Shown in pieces: positions 38,824 through 47,224 of a stretch of DNA of 64,000 nt. Made by a program: the position numbers and the translations under genes. Below the pieces are notes generated by a model. That model saw nothing but the letters and a program-made list of their open reading frames with translations, made no database searches and was not told the origin of the DNA. Source of the stretch: Microbacterium marinum (GTDB taxonomy: Bacteria; Actinomycetota; Actinomycetes; Actinomycetales; Microbacteriaceae); contig NZ_JACHMD010000001.1 in NCBI RefSeq assembly GCF_014204835.1, positions 3,060,336-3,124,335 on the forward strand, given 5' to 3'. Within the stretch, counting starts at the first letter, position 1. Every line of letters starts with the position of its first letter.

Positions 38824-38866
38824 TCGCGGAGGGGGTCCCGGACGCCGGGGCTCCCTCCGCGATTTT
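38824..38866 (+). terminator. Rho-independent terminator after the xylanase gene
   Basis: A perfect 10-bp stem TCGCGGAGGG (38824-38833) with CCCTCCGCGA (38853-38862) and a T4 run (38863-38866), beginning 10 bases after the xylanase stop. Confidence 0.85.
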
Positions 38867-38915
38867 GCCGCAGAGGGCAACAAACCTCGGTGCGGGCGGA
38901 GCGCTTGGCTATGGT
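38865..38915 (+). promoter_or_regulatory. ROK gene promoter and possible autoregulatory site
   Basis: An inverted repeat TTGCC-6-GGCAA (38865-38880), followed by CAACAAAC-like half-sites, lies just upstream of a -10 TATGGT (38910-38915). The -10 is six bases before the GTG start, so this is a leaderless promoter. The -35 is weak, which fits a regulated gene. Confidence 0.45.
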
Positions 38916-38921
38916 GATCAC

Positions 38922-40091
38922 GTGAGCGAGCAGGGTCGAACGATCGAGTCCGTGCGGCGAGCGAACCTGGGCGGCATCCTCGGCATCGTGCACCGCGAGG
39001 GACCGCAGTCGCGTGCCGCGCTGACCGAAGCGACCGGCCTCAACCGGTCGACGATCGCCGACTTGGTGGGCACGCTCGTGACCTTCGGCCTCGTCGAGGA
39101 GCGCGCACCGGATCCGTCGCACCGCGTCGGCCGCCCCTCCCCCATGGTCGCCGTGCATCCGCGGGTCGTCGCGATCGCGGTGAACCCCGAAGTGGACGCC
39201 CTCGAGATCGCCGCCGTCGGCCTCGACCGCGAGATCCGCGCTGTCGTCGTCCTGCCGCAGGACGCCGTGCTGAGCCCGGATGACGCCGCTCGCCTCGTCG
39301 CCGAGCAGGTCGACACCTGGCGTGCCAGCGAACTGGCCGACGCCCGCATTCTCGGCGTCGGACTCGCCGTGCCGGGCCTGGTCCGCAGCGACGACGGACT
39401 CGTCCGCGACGCTCCGCACCTCGGCTGGGTCGACACGCCGCTCCGCGACATCGTCGCACAGGCGACCGGACTCCCCGTCGTCGTCGGCAACGACGCGACC
39501 CTCGGCACGCTCGCTGAGCACCTGTTCGGCGCCGCGCGCGGCATCGATCAGGTCGTCTACCTCAACGGCGGTGCGAGCGGTATCGGCGGCGGCATCATCG
39601 TGAACGGGATGCCGGTGCTCGGCGCCGGCGGCTACGCCGGCGAGTTCGGCCAGAACCGTCCCGGCATCGCCACCCTCGCCGATCGCCGTGCCCGCGACGG
39701 CGTCCTCGAGGACGAGGTGAGCCGCGCCCGACTCCTCGCCGTCGTCGGGCTCACCCGGGCGGACGACCGAGAGCTGGCATCCGCTCTGACATCAGCGGCG
39801 GGCACGCCGTCGGTCGCCGGCGAGATCGATCGGCAACGGCGCATCATCGCGACCGCGCTGTCGAACGCGGTGAACGTGCTCAACCCGTCAGCCATCGTGC
39901 TGGGCGGCTTCCTTTCGGTGCTCGCGGAGCTCGACAACGACGCGCTGGTTCAGGCCGTGAGAGCTCAGGCGATGCCCGCGTGCGGCGAGGACCTGCGCAT
40001 TCTCCCTGCGGAGCTCGCCGAGCACCGACTGCTCATCGGTGCCGCCGAGTCGGTCTTCGCCGAGGTGCTCGCGAACCCGTCGCCGGCCTGA
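38922..40091 (+). CDS. ROK-family transcriptional regulator (XylR/NagC type)
   Basis: A 389-residue ROK regulator. An amino-terminal winged helix (about 28-70, RAALTEATGLNRSTIADLVG) is followed by an ASKHA sugar-binding fold: VVVGNDATLGTLAEHLFG, then the ROK signature GGASGIGGGIIVNG with the GYAGEFG metal/sugar region. Position at the end of the xylan region suggests a role as XylR-like repressor of xylose genes. Start GTG 38922 is set by the leaderless -10 at 38910-38915. Confidence 0.9.
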   Translation: MSEQGRTIESVRRANLGGILGIVHREGPQSRAALTEATGLNRSTIADLVGTLVTFGLVEERAPDPSHRVGRPSPMVAVHPRVVAIAVNPEVDALEIAAVGLDREIRAVVVLPQDAVLSPDDAARLVAEQVDTWRASELADARILGVGLAVPGLVRSDDGLVRDAPHLGWVDTPLRDIVAQATGLPVVVGNDATLGTLAEHLFGAARGIDQVVYLNGGASGIGGGIIVNGMPVLGAGGYAGEFGQNRPGIATLADRRARDGVLEDEVSRARLLAVVGLTRADDRELASALTSAAGTPSVAGEIDRQRRIIATALSNAVNVLNPSAIVLGGFLSVLAELDNDALVQAVRAQAMPACGEDLRILPAELAEHRLLIGAAESVFAEVLANPSPA

Positions 40092-40107
40092 CGGAGTCTC
40101 GCTCGGA

Positions 40108-40803
40108 TCAGCGCGGTCCGGGACGGACCGTGAGGTCGCTGATCACCGCATCACGCGGCAGGTCGAGGGCGGTGAGGGTGGCCGTGACGACGGATGCCGG
40201 GTCGATCCAGGCGCTGGGGTCGTAGGCGGCGCCTTCCTGCTCGTGCACTTTCGCCTGCATCGGGGTCGCAGTGCGGCCTGGGTAGATCGTCGTGACGCGC
40301 ACGCCGTGCGGCGCCTCTTCGCCGCGCAGCGCATCGGCAAGCGCCTTCAACCCGTGCTTGGATGCCGCGTACGCCGCCCACTCGGGATGCGCGGTGAGCC
40401 CGGCGCCGGAGTTCACGAAGACGATCTGGCCGCGCGCCGCACGAACGCGGAGCAGCAGGAGCCGGGTGAGCTCGGCGGGCGCGACGAGGTTGACGGCGAG
40501 CTGCTCGTTCCACGACGTGACGGGCAGGTCGGCGACGTGCCCGAGGTCGACGATGCCGGCGGCGTGCACGATCGCGTCGATGTGCTCGGGCAGGTCGGCT
40601 GCCTCGAGCGCCGCTGCGAGCCGCTCAGGCTGCGCGAGGTCGGCGATCACGGCGCGGGATCCCGGCAGCGCGGCGGTGAGCTCCTCGGCGCGAGCGGCGC
40701 TGCGGGCGGTGACGATGAGTCGGTCGCCGCGGGCGGCGAGGCGCTCTGCGAGGAGGCGGCCGATGCCCGAGCCGGCACCGGTGACGACGATGGTGTGCGG
40801 CAT
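40108..40803 (-). CDS. Short-chain dehydrogenase/reductase (SDR)
   Basis: A 231-residue SDR with the cofactor motif TGAGSGIG at residues 9-16, HAAG, the catalytic Ser in VNSGAG and YAASK as the Tyr/Lys pair. The substrate is not predictable. ATG 40803 has GGGAGG right ahead. The reading frame of the next SDR upstream runs 179 bases into this gene, so the pair is transcribed together. Confidence 0.9.
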   Translation of the reverse strand: MPHTIVVTGAGSGIGRLLAERLAARGDRLIVTARSAARAEELTAALPGSRAVIADLAQPERLAAALEAADLPEHIDAIVHAAGIVDLGHVADLPVTSWNEQLAVNLVAPAELTRLLLLRVRAARGQIVFVNSGAGLTAHPEWAAYAASKHGLKALADALRGEEAPHGVRVTTIYPGRTATPMQAKVHEQEGAAYDPSAWIDPASVVTATLTALDLPRDAVISDLTVRPGPR

Positions 40804-41515
40804 CCTCCCATCCTCCCATCCACCACGTGCCCGTGACTTCGGGCTGGCCCTCAGAACGCGCGGAGAAGCCGCCGTCGGTGTGAAGGAGCTGACCGCTGAT
40901 CCAGCGCCCTTCGTCAGAGAGTAAGAAAGCGGTGATGCCCGCGATGTCCTTGGGTGTGCCGGCTCTGCCCAGTGGGTGGTGCGCCGTCAGCGCTGTTCGC
41001 GTCTCGTCGTCCATCCAGCCGGTATCGATCGGACCCGGGTTCACGACATTGGCCGAAATGCCCTTTGCGCCGAGCTCACGCGCAGCGGATATGACGATCC
41101 GGTCCAGTGCGCCCTTGGATGCGCCGTACGGGAGGTTGCCGGTTGTGTGATCGCTGGTGAATGCGACGATCGCTCCACCGCCCTCGTCGACTTCGCGAGC
41201 GAACGCGGCGATGAGCAGCAGGGTTGCCCGGGCATTGACGGCGACGTGCATGTCGAAGCTCGCGGCGGTGGTGTCGAGAATGCCGGATTCCACGTCGTGA
41301 GCATGGCTGAGGACGAGGGCAGACAGCGGACCCCGCTCGCGCGTGATCCGTTCGATGAGCTCGGTCGGGGCCGACGGGTCTGACAGATCGCACGGGTAGT
41401 CGCCGCTGCCCAGGTCGCTGATCACAACCTCCCACCCGTCCGCCACCAAGCGGGGAACGATGCCGGCGGCGATGCTGTCGGCACGCGCAGCTCCGGTCAC
41501 GAGTGCGAGAGCCAT
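40625..41515 (-). CDS. SDR-family oxidoreductase with run-on carboxy terminus
   Basis: An SDR of about 235 residues of normal sequence, with an amino-terminal VTGAARADSIAAGI cofactor loop, SHAHD, the Ser in FTSDHT, YGASK and a normal ending QLLHTDGGFSAR. The frame then continues for some 60 Arg/His-rich residues that are a shadow of the next SDR gene. A TGA in another frame sits immediately after FSAR, so a one-base insertion (or two-base deletion) probably removed the true stop. Start 41515 is supported by TACCCT (41522-41527, reverse strand) six bases away. It may still be active if the tail is tolerated. Confidence 0.78.
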   Translation of the reverse strand: MALALVTGAARADSIAAGIVPRLVADGWEVVISDLGSGDYPCDLSDPSAPTELIERITRERGPLSALVLSHAHDVESGILDTTAASFDMHVAVNARATLLLIAAFAREVDEGGGAIVAFTSDHTTGNLPYGASKGALDRIVISAARELGAKGISANVVNPGPIDTGWMDDETRTALTAHHPLGRAGTPKDIAGITAFLLSDEGRWISGQLLHTDGGFSARSEGQPEVTGTWWMGGWEDAAHHRRHRCRLGHRPPPRRAPRRPRRPTHRHRPQRRSRRGAHRRAAGIPRRDRRPRAA

Positions 41516-41581
41516 GGGTTGAGGGTAACGGCACCGCCACGACCTCGCGAGTTGCCCGCGTCGACTCGTCGGCGACGAGGC

Positions 41582-41690
41582 CTACTCGACAGCGACGATC
41601 GGTCCGCTCCCGGTTAAGCAGTACTCGGTGCCATCGGAACGGCGTTCGACGAGCTGGTAGTCGACGAGATAGCGGGCGCGAGAGCCCCCA
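41582..41690 (-). pseudogene. Carboxy-terminal remnant of an unidentified gene
   Basis: In a frame different from copA the reverse strand reads [20 protein letters not shown] and ends ...IVAVE at a TAG (41584-41582). The pattern resembles the wing and end of a small winged-helix regulator, but this is a guess from about 35 residues. It begins where copA homology stops, so it looks like the other partner of a deletion junction near 41675-41690. Confidence 0.4.
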
Positions 41691-43296
41691 CCTCGGCGGC
41701 GGCTTCGGCCGGCGGGTGGATGCCCCACTGCTGCGCCAGCCAGGACGCCCGGCCCGCAACGACGGCGGATCCGTCCACGATCCCTTGGACGCCGAACCCG
41801 GCGTGCGACGCGAAGCTGTCTGCGAAGGCGCCCGTGGGGGCGGTGGCGGTGACGGCGCGGGCGACCGGGTGCTCAGACCCTGCCTCGACCGCGGCGGCAA
41901 CGCGCAACAGCTCGTCGCGGGTGACGCCGGGGGCGGGGCGGATGTCGGTGACGGTCATCTGACCGGTGGTGACCGTGCCGGTCTTATCGAGCACGATGGT
42001 GTCGACGGTGCGCGTCTGCTCCAGCACTTGCGGTCCGCGGATCAGGATGCCCAGCTGGGAGCCGCGGCCGGTCCCGACCAGCAGCGCGGTGGGGGTGGCG
42101 AGCCCGAGTGCGCAGGGGCACGCGATGATCAGGGTGGCAACCGCCGCGGTGAAGGCCAGCTCGAGCGAGGCTCCCGCGATTGTCCAGCCGAGGAACGCGG
42201 CCACGGCCAGTCCGATGACGATGGGGACGAAGACGGCAGACACGCGGTCAGCGATGCGCTGCACCTTGGCCTTGCCGGTCTGGGCTTCCTCCATCAGCCG
42301 GCGCATACGGGCAAGCTCCGTGTCCGCGCCGACCCGGGTGATTTCTACGGTGAGGCGACCGCCGACGTTCACGGTCGCGCCGACGACACGGGAGCCAGTA
42401 GTGACCTCGACGGGCACCGATTCTCCGGTGAGCATGCTGGCGTCGATCGCGGAGGAACCATCGATCACCAGCCCGTCCGAGGGAACCTTCTCCCCCGGTC
42501 GGACAAGCACGGTGTCTCCTACCGCAAGCTGCGCGACCGGCACCGTCCGTTCGGCACCGTCGACGAGCTGTGTGGCGTGCTTCGCGCCCATCTCCAGCAG
42601 TGCCCGCAGCGCCTCCGACGATGACTTCTTCGCGCGTGCTTCGGCGTACCGGCCGGCGAGGATGAAGACGGTGACCAGCGCCGCGACTTCCAGGTAGATC
42701 TCGTGGCCGCCGGCCTGCGGGGTGCCGATGAGGGTGAAGGTCATCGTCATCCCGGGCATGCCTGCCCCGCCGAAGAACAGTGCGTAGAGGGACCATCCGA
42801 ACGCGGCGATCACGCCGACGCTAATGAGGGTGTCCATGGTCGCCGCGCCGTGACGGGCGTTGACCGCCGCGGCCCGGTGAAAGGGCCACGCCCCCCATAC
42901 CGCGACCAGGGCGGTGAGTGTGAGGGCCAGCCACTGCCAGTACTCGAACTGCAACGCCGGGACCATCGACAGCACCGCGACCGGCAACGACAGTGAAGTG
43001 CTGATCAGCAGCCGGCGCCGCAGCGCCCCTACCTCGTCACCCTCCGAGCTGCGCGCTTCCTCGGCGTGGTCATCGCTTGCCGGCGGTGCGGGTAGGGCTG
43101 CCTGGTAACCGGCGGATTCGACCGTGGCGATGAGGGTGGCGGGGTCGACGTCGTTCCCGCGAACGCGTGCTTTTTCGGTGGCGTAGTTCACCGTCGCTTC
43201 CACACCGGGAAGCTTGTTCAGCTTGCGTTCGATCCGGGTGGCGCACGATGCGCACGTCATCCCGGAGATATCGAGCTCGACGTCGACCGTGCTCAT
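41614..43296 (-). pseudogene. copA: Copper-exporting P1B ATPase CopA, 3'-truncated
   Basis: The first 540 residues are a normal CopA: HMA domain with GMTCASC (Cys15, Cys18), TGES (290-293), the membrane metal site CPC (393-395), the phosphorylated DKTGT (437-441) and SEHPVA. Homology ends at about residue 540 and is followed by 20 unrelated residues. The remainder of the nucleotide-binding domain, the GDN hinge and the last two membrane helices are missing (a full CopA has about 750 residues), so it should not pump copper. The gene starts with an ATGA overlap on the copZ remnant. Confidence 0.88.
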
Positions 43297-43415
43297 GCGG
43301 GGCTACCTGCCAGGGTGTAGCCGGCCTCCTCGACCGCGGCCTTCACTGCGTCAGAGTCGATCGGCCCGGCGCTGTGAATGGTGACGCGCGACGTACCGCC
43401 GGCATTCAGGTCGAA
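43293..43415 (-). pseudogene. copZ: Copper chaperone CopZ, 5'-truncated
   Basis: Only the last 40 residues of a heavy-metal-associated domain are left (LNAGGTSRVTIHSAGPIDSD, then [15 protein letters not shown]). The first strand with the CxxC copper site is gone. The break is at about 43413-43421, where a convergently oriented truncated gene begins. The stop overlaps the copA start by four bases, the usual copZ-copA arrangement. Confidence 0.8.
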
Positions 43416-43419
43416 CCTC

Positions 43420-43938
43420 GGCGAGGGGAACCTCGGCATCATCCGTAGCCGTGACGGCGGAACCACCTGGGAGCCGGTGTCGTTCACCGGCGAGAAGGAC
43501 TTTCACGTGCTCACCGCCGGACCAGACGGCACGCTGTACGGACAAGAAACCGGCAGCGCCCAGATGCTGGCAAGCGCCGACCTCGGCGCCACATGGACTT
43601 CCACAGGGGCGACCCTGCTCGCCTTTGCACTCGTCGTCGACGCCACCGGACGCATCATCGCTACGACGCCGGACGGACCCCAGGTCAGCTCGGACCACGG
43701 GGCGACCTTCGTGCCGCTGCCAGACAGCCCGATCATGTCTCTCATCGCTGTGTCACCGGACGGCCAGCAACTGATCGGCGTGGGAAGCAAAGGCATCTTG
43801 TGGAGCAGCACGACACGCGATCCATCGTGGCGAAACATCGGCACGGCGCACGGTAACGCGCAAGCGATCACCGTCACCGACGCCGGCGACATCCTCATCG
43901 TCGACGACAGCGGACTCAGCCTGCTGCCCTCCACCTAA
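43420..43938 (+). pseudogene. BNR/sialidase-like repeat protein (F510_1955 type), 5'-truncated
   Basis: The remaining 172 residues show beta-propeller BNR repeats: IIRSRDGGTTWEPVSF, MLASADLGATWTSTG, VSSDHGATFVPLP. Proteins of this type are often found beside copper genes in actinobacteria; the function is unknown. Signal peptide and first blades are missing. Any ATG upstream (43378) lies within the antisense of the copZ remnant, so this is a fragment. Confidence 0.72.
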
Positions 43939-44002
43939 CCACCATTCATCGAAAGACCTCAACCCCCTACGTCGACCCTCGACCTCGCTTTAGCGTGACC
44001 AC

Positions 44003-44041
44003 ATGCGGGGAAGGTCCCCGAAGGAAGGAAAGCAGCCATGA
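44003..44041 (+). CDS. 12-codon leader ORF coupled to the copper-storage gene
   Basis: A -10 hexamer TAGCGT (43991-43996) is six bases before ATG 44003, the leaderless spacing used across this window. The ORF encodes MRGRSPKEGKQP and its TGA overlaps the next ATG as ATGA (44038-44041). The Shine-Dalgarno of the downstream gene (AAGGAAGGAAAG) is inside it. Translation of the leader could couple or gate the copper-storage protein. It is too short for any protein-level evidence. Confidence 0.4.
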   Translation: MRGRSPKEGKQP

Positions 44042-44442
44042 CTGTTGCAGATCAGATGCTCGCCACCCACCCGAAAGTCGGTTTCGCCGCAGCACAGGAC
44101 GCCCTTCTGCGCTGTATCGAGGCGTGCGTCGAATGCACCCAGGCATGTACCGCCTGCGCAGATGCATGCCTCGGAGAAGACATGGTCGCGGAGCTCTTTA
44201 CATGCATTCGGAAGAACTCGGACTGCGCAGATATCTGCGCCGCCACCGGTGCAGTGCTTTCCCGCCAAACCGCGCCGGATGTTGTGACGGTTCGCGCCCT
44301 GCTCGAAGCCTGCCGCACCGCCTGCGCGTCCTGTGCCGCCGAGTGCGAACAGCACGCAGACATGCACGCGCACTGCCGCGTGTGCGCCGAATCCTGCCGC
44401 CGCTGCGAGCAGGCATGCACCGACCTTCTCGCCGCTCTCTAA
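44038..44442 (+). CDS. csp3: Cytosolic four-helix-bundle copper-storage protein (Csp3-like)
   Basis: A 134-residue, all-helical protein with 18 Cys, mostly spaced CxxxC or CxxC so that they line the core of a four-helix bundle (ACVECTQACTACADAC; CRVCAESCRRCEQAC). This is the Csp/DUF326 pattern; Csp proteins bind many Cu(I) ions. There is no Tat or Sec signal, which points to the cytosolic Csp3 type. ATG 44038 has AAGGAAGGAAAG upstream and overlaps the leader ORF. It is intact although the neighbouring copZ and copA are broken, so it may now be the main local copper defence. Confidence 0.9.
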   Translation: MTVADQMLATHPKVGFAAAQDALLRCIEACVECTQACTACADACLGEDMVAELFTCIRKNSDCADICAATGAVLSRQTAPDVVTVRALLEACRTACASCAAECEQHADMHAHCRVCAESCRRCEQACTDLLAAL

Positions 44443-44570
44443 GTCGGCTCAGGTTCGCAGTCGCCCTGTGAGCGCAACCTGCCATTGGCGGTCGCTGACA
44501 GGACGGTCGATGCTGCAATCGCCCGCCCGTCAGCGTCGCCGCACCCCTTCCCAACCGAATAGGAGACGTC

Positions 44571-45191
44571 ATGACCGCGGACGACCACCACGACCCCAAG
44601 CAGAACGACCAAAGCGCAGCGACCGACGATCACAGCCAGCAGAGTCATTCCAGGCCCTGGAAGATGTACCTCCGGTTCGGGGCGATGATCCTCACCGGGA
44701 TGGTTGTCATGTACTGGGTGATGTTCGTCGGCTCCTGGGAGTGGAGCCACGTCCGCTTCAGCGAAAGCCGCGTCTTTATGGCCCTGACCATGGGCGGTGC
44801 GATGGGGTTGGTGATGCTGGCGTGGATGCTCAACATGTACAAGAGCGTCAAAGCGAACATCGCCGTCGCCACCGCCAGCGTCCTGCTGCTCGCCGGCGGA
44901 GTCGCCCTTGACCGCAGTCAGATCACCGTGGACGACACCGCGTGGATGAACGCGATGATCCCCCACCACTCCCTCGCCATCACCCGCTCCGAGCGTGCGC
45001 AGATCCAGGACGTCCGTGTCTGCGAACTCGCCGCCGAAATCAGTGCAGCACAGCGCAACGAAATCCTCGAAATGAACTGGCTCATCGACGACATTGCGAG
45101 CAACGGAATCGCTGAAACCCCAGAAGAGGCGCAGGCCCGTCCCGCCCCAACGTTCGATGAGACAGCCCTGCGAGAATGCCCCAACGAGTAG
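44571..45191 (+). CDS. DUF305-domain membrane protein
   Basis: A 206-residue protein: a His/Asp/Gln-rich cytoplasmic start (residues 1-28), three membrane helices (about 31-115), and then a DUF305-type domain with the key MNAMIPHHSLAI motif. DUF305 proteins are ferritin-like and often occur with copper or other metal-resistance genes. The His-rich tail could also bind metal. ATG 44571 has AGGAG at ideal spacing. Part of the copper cluster. Confidence 0.82.
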   Translation: MTADDHHDPKQNDQSAATDDHSQQSHSRPWKMYLRFGAMILTGMVVMYWVMFVGSWEWSHVRFSESRVFMALTMGGAMGLVMLAWMLNMYKSVKANIAVATASVLLLAGGVALDRSQITVDDTAWMNAMIPHHSLAITRSERAQIQDVRVCELAAEISAAQRNEILEMNWLIDDIASNGIAETPEEAQARPAPTFDETALRECPNE

Positions 45192-45324
45192 CTGGTCTCG
45201 AACTGCATTACCCGAGCGCGGTGATGACCTAGAAGCGAGCGTCACCACGTTGGCTGCGCCGTAAACGATCAGTTTCGGGCGGTTGCGGAAACCTACAACA
45301 CCGCCCCATCGATACCCTCAACGG

Positions 45325-45927
45325 GTGACGACGACCGAGGCATACGGCGCGCGTGCTGCAGAGTACACGGAGCTGCTCGGCTCGATGTCAGCAGTGCACC
45401 CTTCAGACCGACAGATCATCGATTCCTGGGCCGAACGCGTCAGAGGACGAGTCCTGGACGCGGGGTGCGGTCCGGGCCACTGGACCAACCACCTGACTCA
45501 ACTCGGGCTCAACGCGCGCGGCATCGACCTCGTGCCTTCGTTCATCGATCACGCCCGGTCGACCTACCCGGGCATCCGGTTCGACGTTCGAAGCATCGAC
45601 GCCATCGACGAAGCCGATGGGACCCTCGCCGGCGTGCTCTCGTGGTTCTCCACGATTCACTACGAACCCGACGCGATTGCGGTGCCGATTGCTGAGTTCG
45701 CACGCGTCCTCAGGCCGGGCGGGCAGCTCGTCCTCGGCTTCTTCAGCGGGCACTCCCTCGAGCCGTTCGATCACGCGGTTGTGCGGGCCTTTCGATGGCC
45801 GGCCCAAGAACTGCGGCAGATCTTGGCGGAGGGTGGATTCGACGTGTTGGAAACACACGTCCGGGAAGCACGTGACCAGCGGCCCGTGGGTGCGATCGTC
45901 TGCGAACGACGGGTCTCGTCGTCCTGA
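45325..45927 (+). CDS. SAM-dependent class I methyltransferase
   Basis: A 200-residue methyltransferase of the UbiE/small-molecule type. Motif I is VLDAGCGPGHWTNHL, then GIDLVPSFIDHA and the post-motif LRPGGQLVLGFF. The substrate is unknown. The GTG start at 45325 is fixed by TACCCT at 45313-45318, six bases upstream. It stands alone between the copper cluster and the YeiH gene. Confidence 0.88.
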   Translation: MTTTEAYGARAAEYTELLGSMSAVHPSDRQIIDSWAERVRGRVLDAGCGPGHWTNHLTQLGLNARGIDLVPSFIDHARSTYPGIRFDVRSIDAIDEADGTLAGVLSWFSTIHYEPDAIAVPIAEFARVLRPGGQLVLGFFSGHSLEPFDHAVVRAFRWPAQELRQILAEGGFDVLETHVREARDQRPVGAIVCERRVSSS

Positions 45928-46027
45928 TGGTCCGAAAGTGTGACCCGAAACCAAACGTCCCATAAGTGGGTTTCGATACGGCACGGGTTTGCGAACGCAT
46001 CCAGCCGACGGACGCGAGCATGTCCCA

Positions 46028-46041
46028 CAAACGATCGTTTG
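46028..46041. other. Perfect 14-bp palindrome in a convergent intergenic gap
   Basis: CAAACGATCGTTTG reads the same on both strands. It lies between the ends of the methyltransferase (+) and YeiH (-) genes, where no promoter is expected. No T-tract follows, so it is not a normal terminator. It may be an orphan operator or recombination-site remnant in this accessory region. Confidence 0.4.
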
Positions 46042-46074
46042 CGGCGCGTAGTGACGCCCTGGTGCCAGCCATGT

Positions 46075-47136
46075 TCAGCCGGCGAGGGTGACTCCGCAAT
46101 AGGCGATGGTGGCGACGAGGAGGGTGGAGAGCGCGGCCAGGGCGAAGGGCTTGAGGCCCACCTTGATGAGGTTCCGAATCTTGACGCCGCAGCCGAGTCC
46201 GAACATCGCTGCAGCCAGCAACCCTGTCTGCAGCAGCCCGCCGGTCGTCAGCACGAAGTCCGGCAGAGGGATAAAGGAACGCAGGAGCACCATGGCGATG
46301 AACCCGATGATGAACAGCGGGACGATGGGCGGCAGCTTCGAACTCGACCTCTGTTGACTGGGTTCGCCTGCCGTACGGCTGAGACGGCGCTGCCGGATGC
46401 TAAGGATGGCCACGACAGGGGCGAGCAGCAGCACTCGGGCGAGTTTGACGATGACCGCGACCGTGAGCGCTCCGCCGCCGATGATGCCTCCAGCGGCGAC
46501 GACTTGCGCGATTTCATGGATGGAACCCCCGGCCCACATCCCGGCCGTCTCGGAGCCCAGGCCAAGCAGGTCCGTGATCAGTGGGACGAGGGGAATCATC
46601 AGCGTTCCGAAGATCACCACGAGGGCGACCGCGGTGATGGTGTCTTCCTCGGCCTCGTCGTCCGGATCGGTGACCCCTGCCGCGCCCGCCACGGCTGCCG
46701 CGCCGCAGATGGAGAATCCGCAGGCAATGAGCAGCGAGAGCCCGGATGGAACCCGTAGCAGCTTCCCCAGGAGAACGGTGCCGAACAGTCCGCCGGCGAC
46801 AATGCACACGACGACGACCAGCATCGGGGCTCCGAGGTCGAGGATGTCGGTCAGTACCAGTTGGAGTCCGAGGAAGACGATGCCGGCGCGCAGGAGCTTT
46901 TTCGCGGAGAAGTCGATGCCGTCGGAGGCTGCCGCTGGCAGCCGGACGACGTTGGCCAGGAGTACGCCAAGCACGATCGCGATAATGAGCGGGCTGACTC
47001 CCGGCAGCAGCAGGCTGACCCCGTACGATGCTCCGGCCGCGGCGAGGCAGAGGACAAGCCCGGGCAGGAGCGCGCGGACTCGGGCAAGCAGCGTGTGTTC
47101 CGGTCGGGCAGTCGCAATGTCCTGGGCATGGGTCAT
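46075..47136 (-). CDS. yeiH: YeiH-family putative sulfate/anion exporter
   Basis: A 353-residue membrane protein with about ten helices and the UPF0324/YeiH signatures: VLGVLLANVVRL, FGFSICGAAA-type motif (here CGFSICGAAAVAGAAG) and GGSIHEIAQVVAAGG. YeiH proteins are linked to sulfur-compound export and are commonly divergent from a LysR regulator, as here. ATG 47136 is chosen on homology; the longer frame to 47289 crosses the promoter of the LysR gene. Confidence 0.88.
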   Translation of the reverse strand: MTHAQDIATARPEHTLLARVRALLPGLVLCLAAAGASYGVSLLLPGVSPLIIAIVLGVLLANVVRLPAAASDGIDFSAKKLLRAGIVFLGLQLVLTDILDLGAPMLVVVVCIVAGGLFGTVLLGKLLRVPSGLSLLIACGFSICGAAAVAGAAGVTDPDDEAEEDTITAVALVVIFGTLMIPLVPLITDLLGLGSETAGMWAGGSIHEIAQVVAAGGIIGGGALTVAVIVKLARVLLLAPVVAILSIRQRRLSRTAGEPSQQRSSSKLPPIVPLFIIGFIAMVLLRSFIPLPDFVLTTGGLLQTGLLAAAMFGLGCGVKIRNLIKVGLKPFALAALSTLLVATIAYCGVTLAG

Positions 47137-47193
47137 GCATCCATCGTTTCCTGGGACTCGCTTGCGCGAGTAGAGGCAGATACGGTCCGCTAT

Positions 47194-47208
47194 ACAAGTT
47201 ATGCTTGT
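47194..47208. promoter_or_regulatory. LysR-type operator between yeiH and its regulator
   Basis: An inverted repeat ACAAG-5-CTTGT (47194-47208) inside the 88-base gap between the divergent yeiH and LysR genes, with the spacing of a LysR T-N11-A box. Confidence 0.6.
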
Positions 47209-47224
47209 GGCTGGGAGGCGGAAG

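Noticed and set aside
43378..43419. ATG 43378 as real start of the BNR-repeat gene
   Set aside because: Its first 14 codons are the antisense of the copZ remnant, no signal peptide is present and no ribosome binding site is seen.
45283..45324. GTG/ATG upstream of 45325 as methyltransferase start
   Set aside because: The region contains the -10 hexamer TACCCT; the extra residues do not resemble the family.
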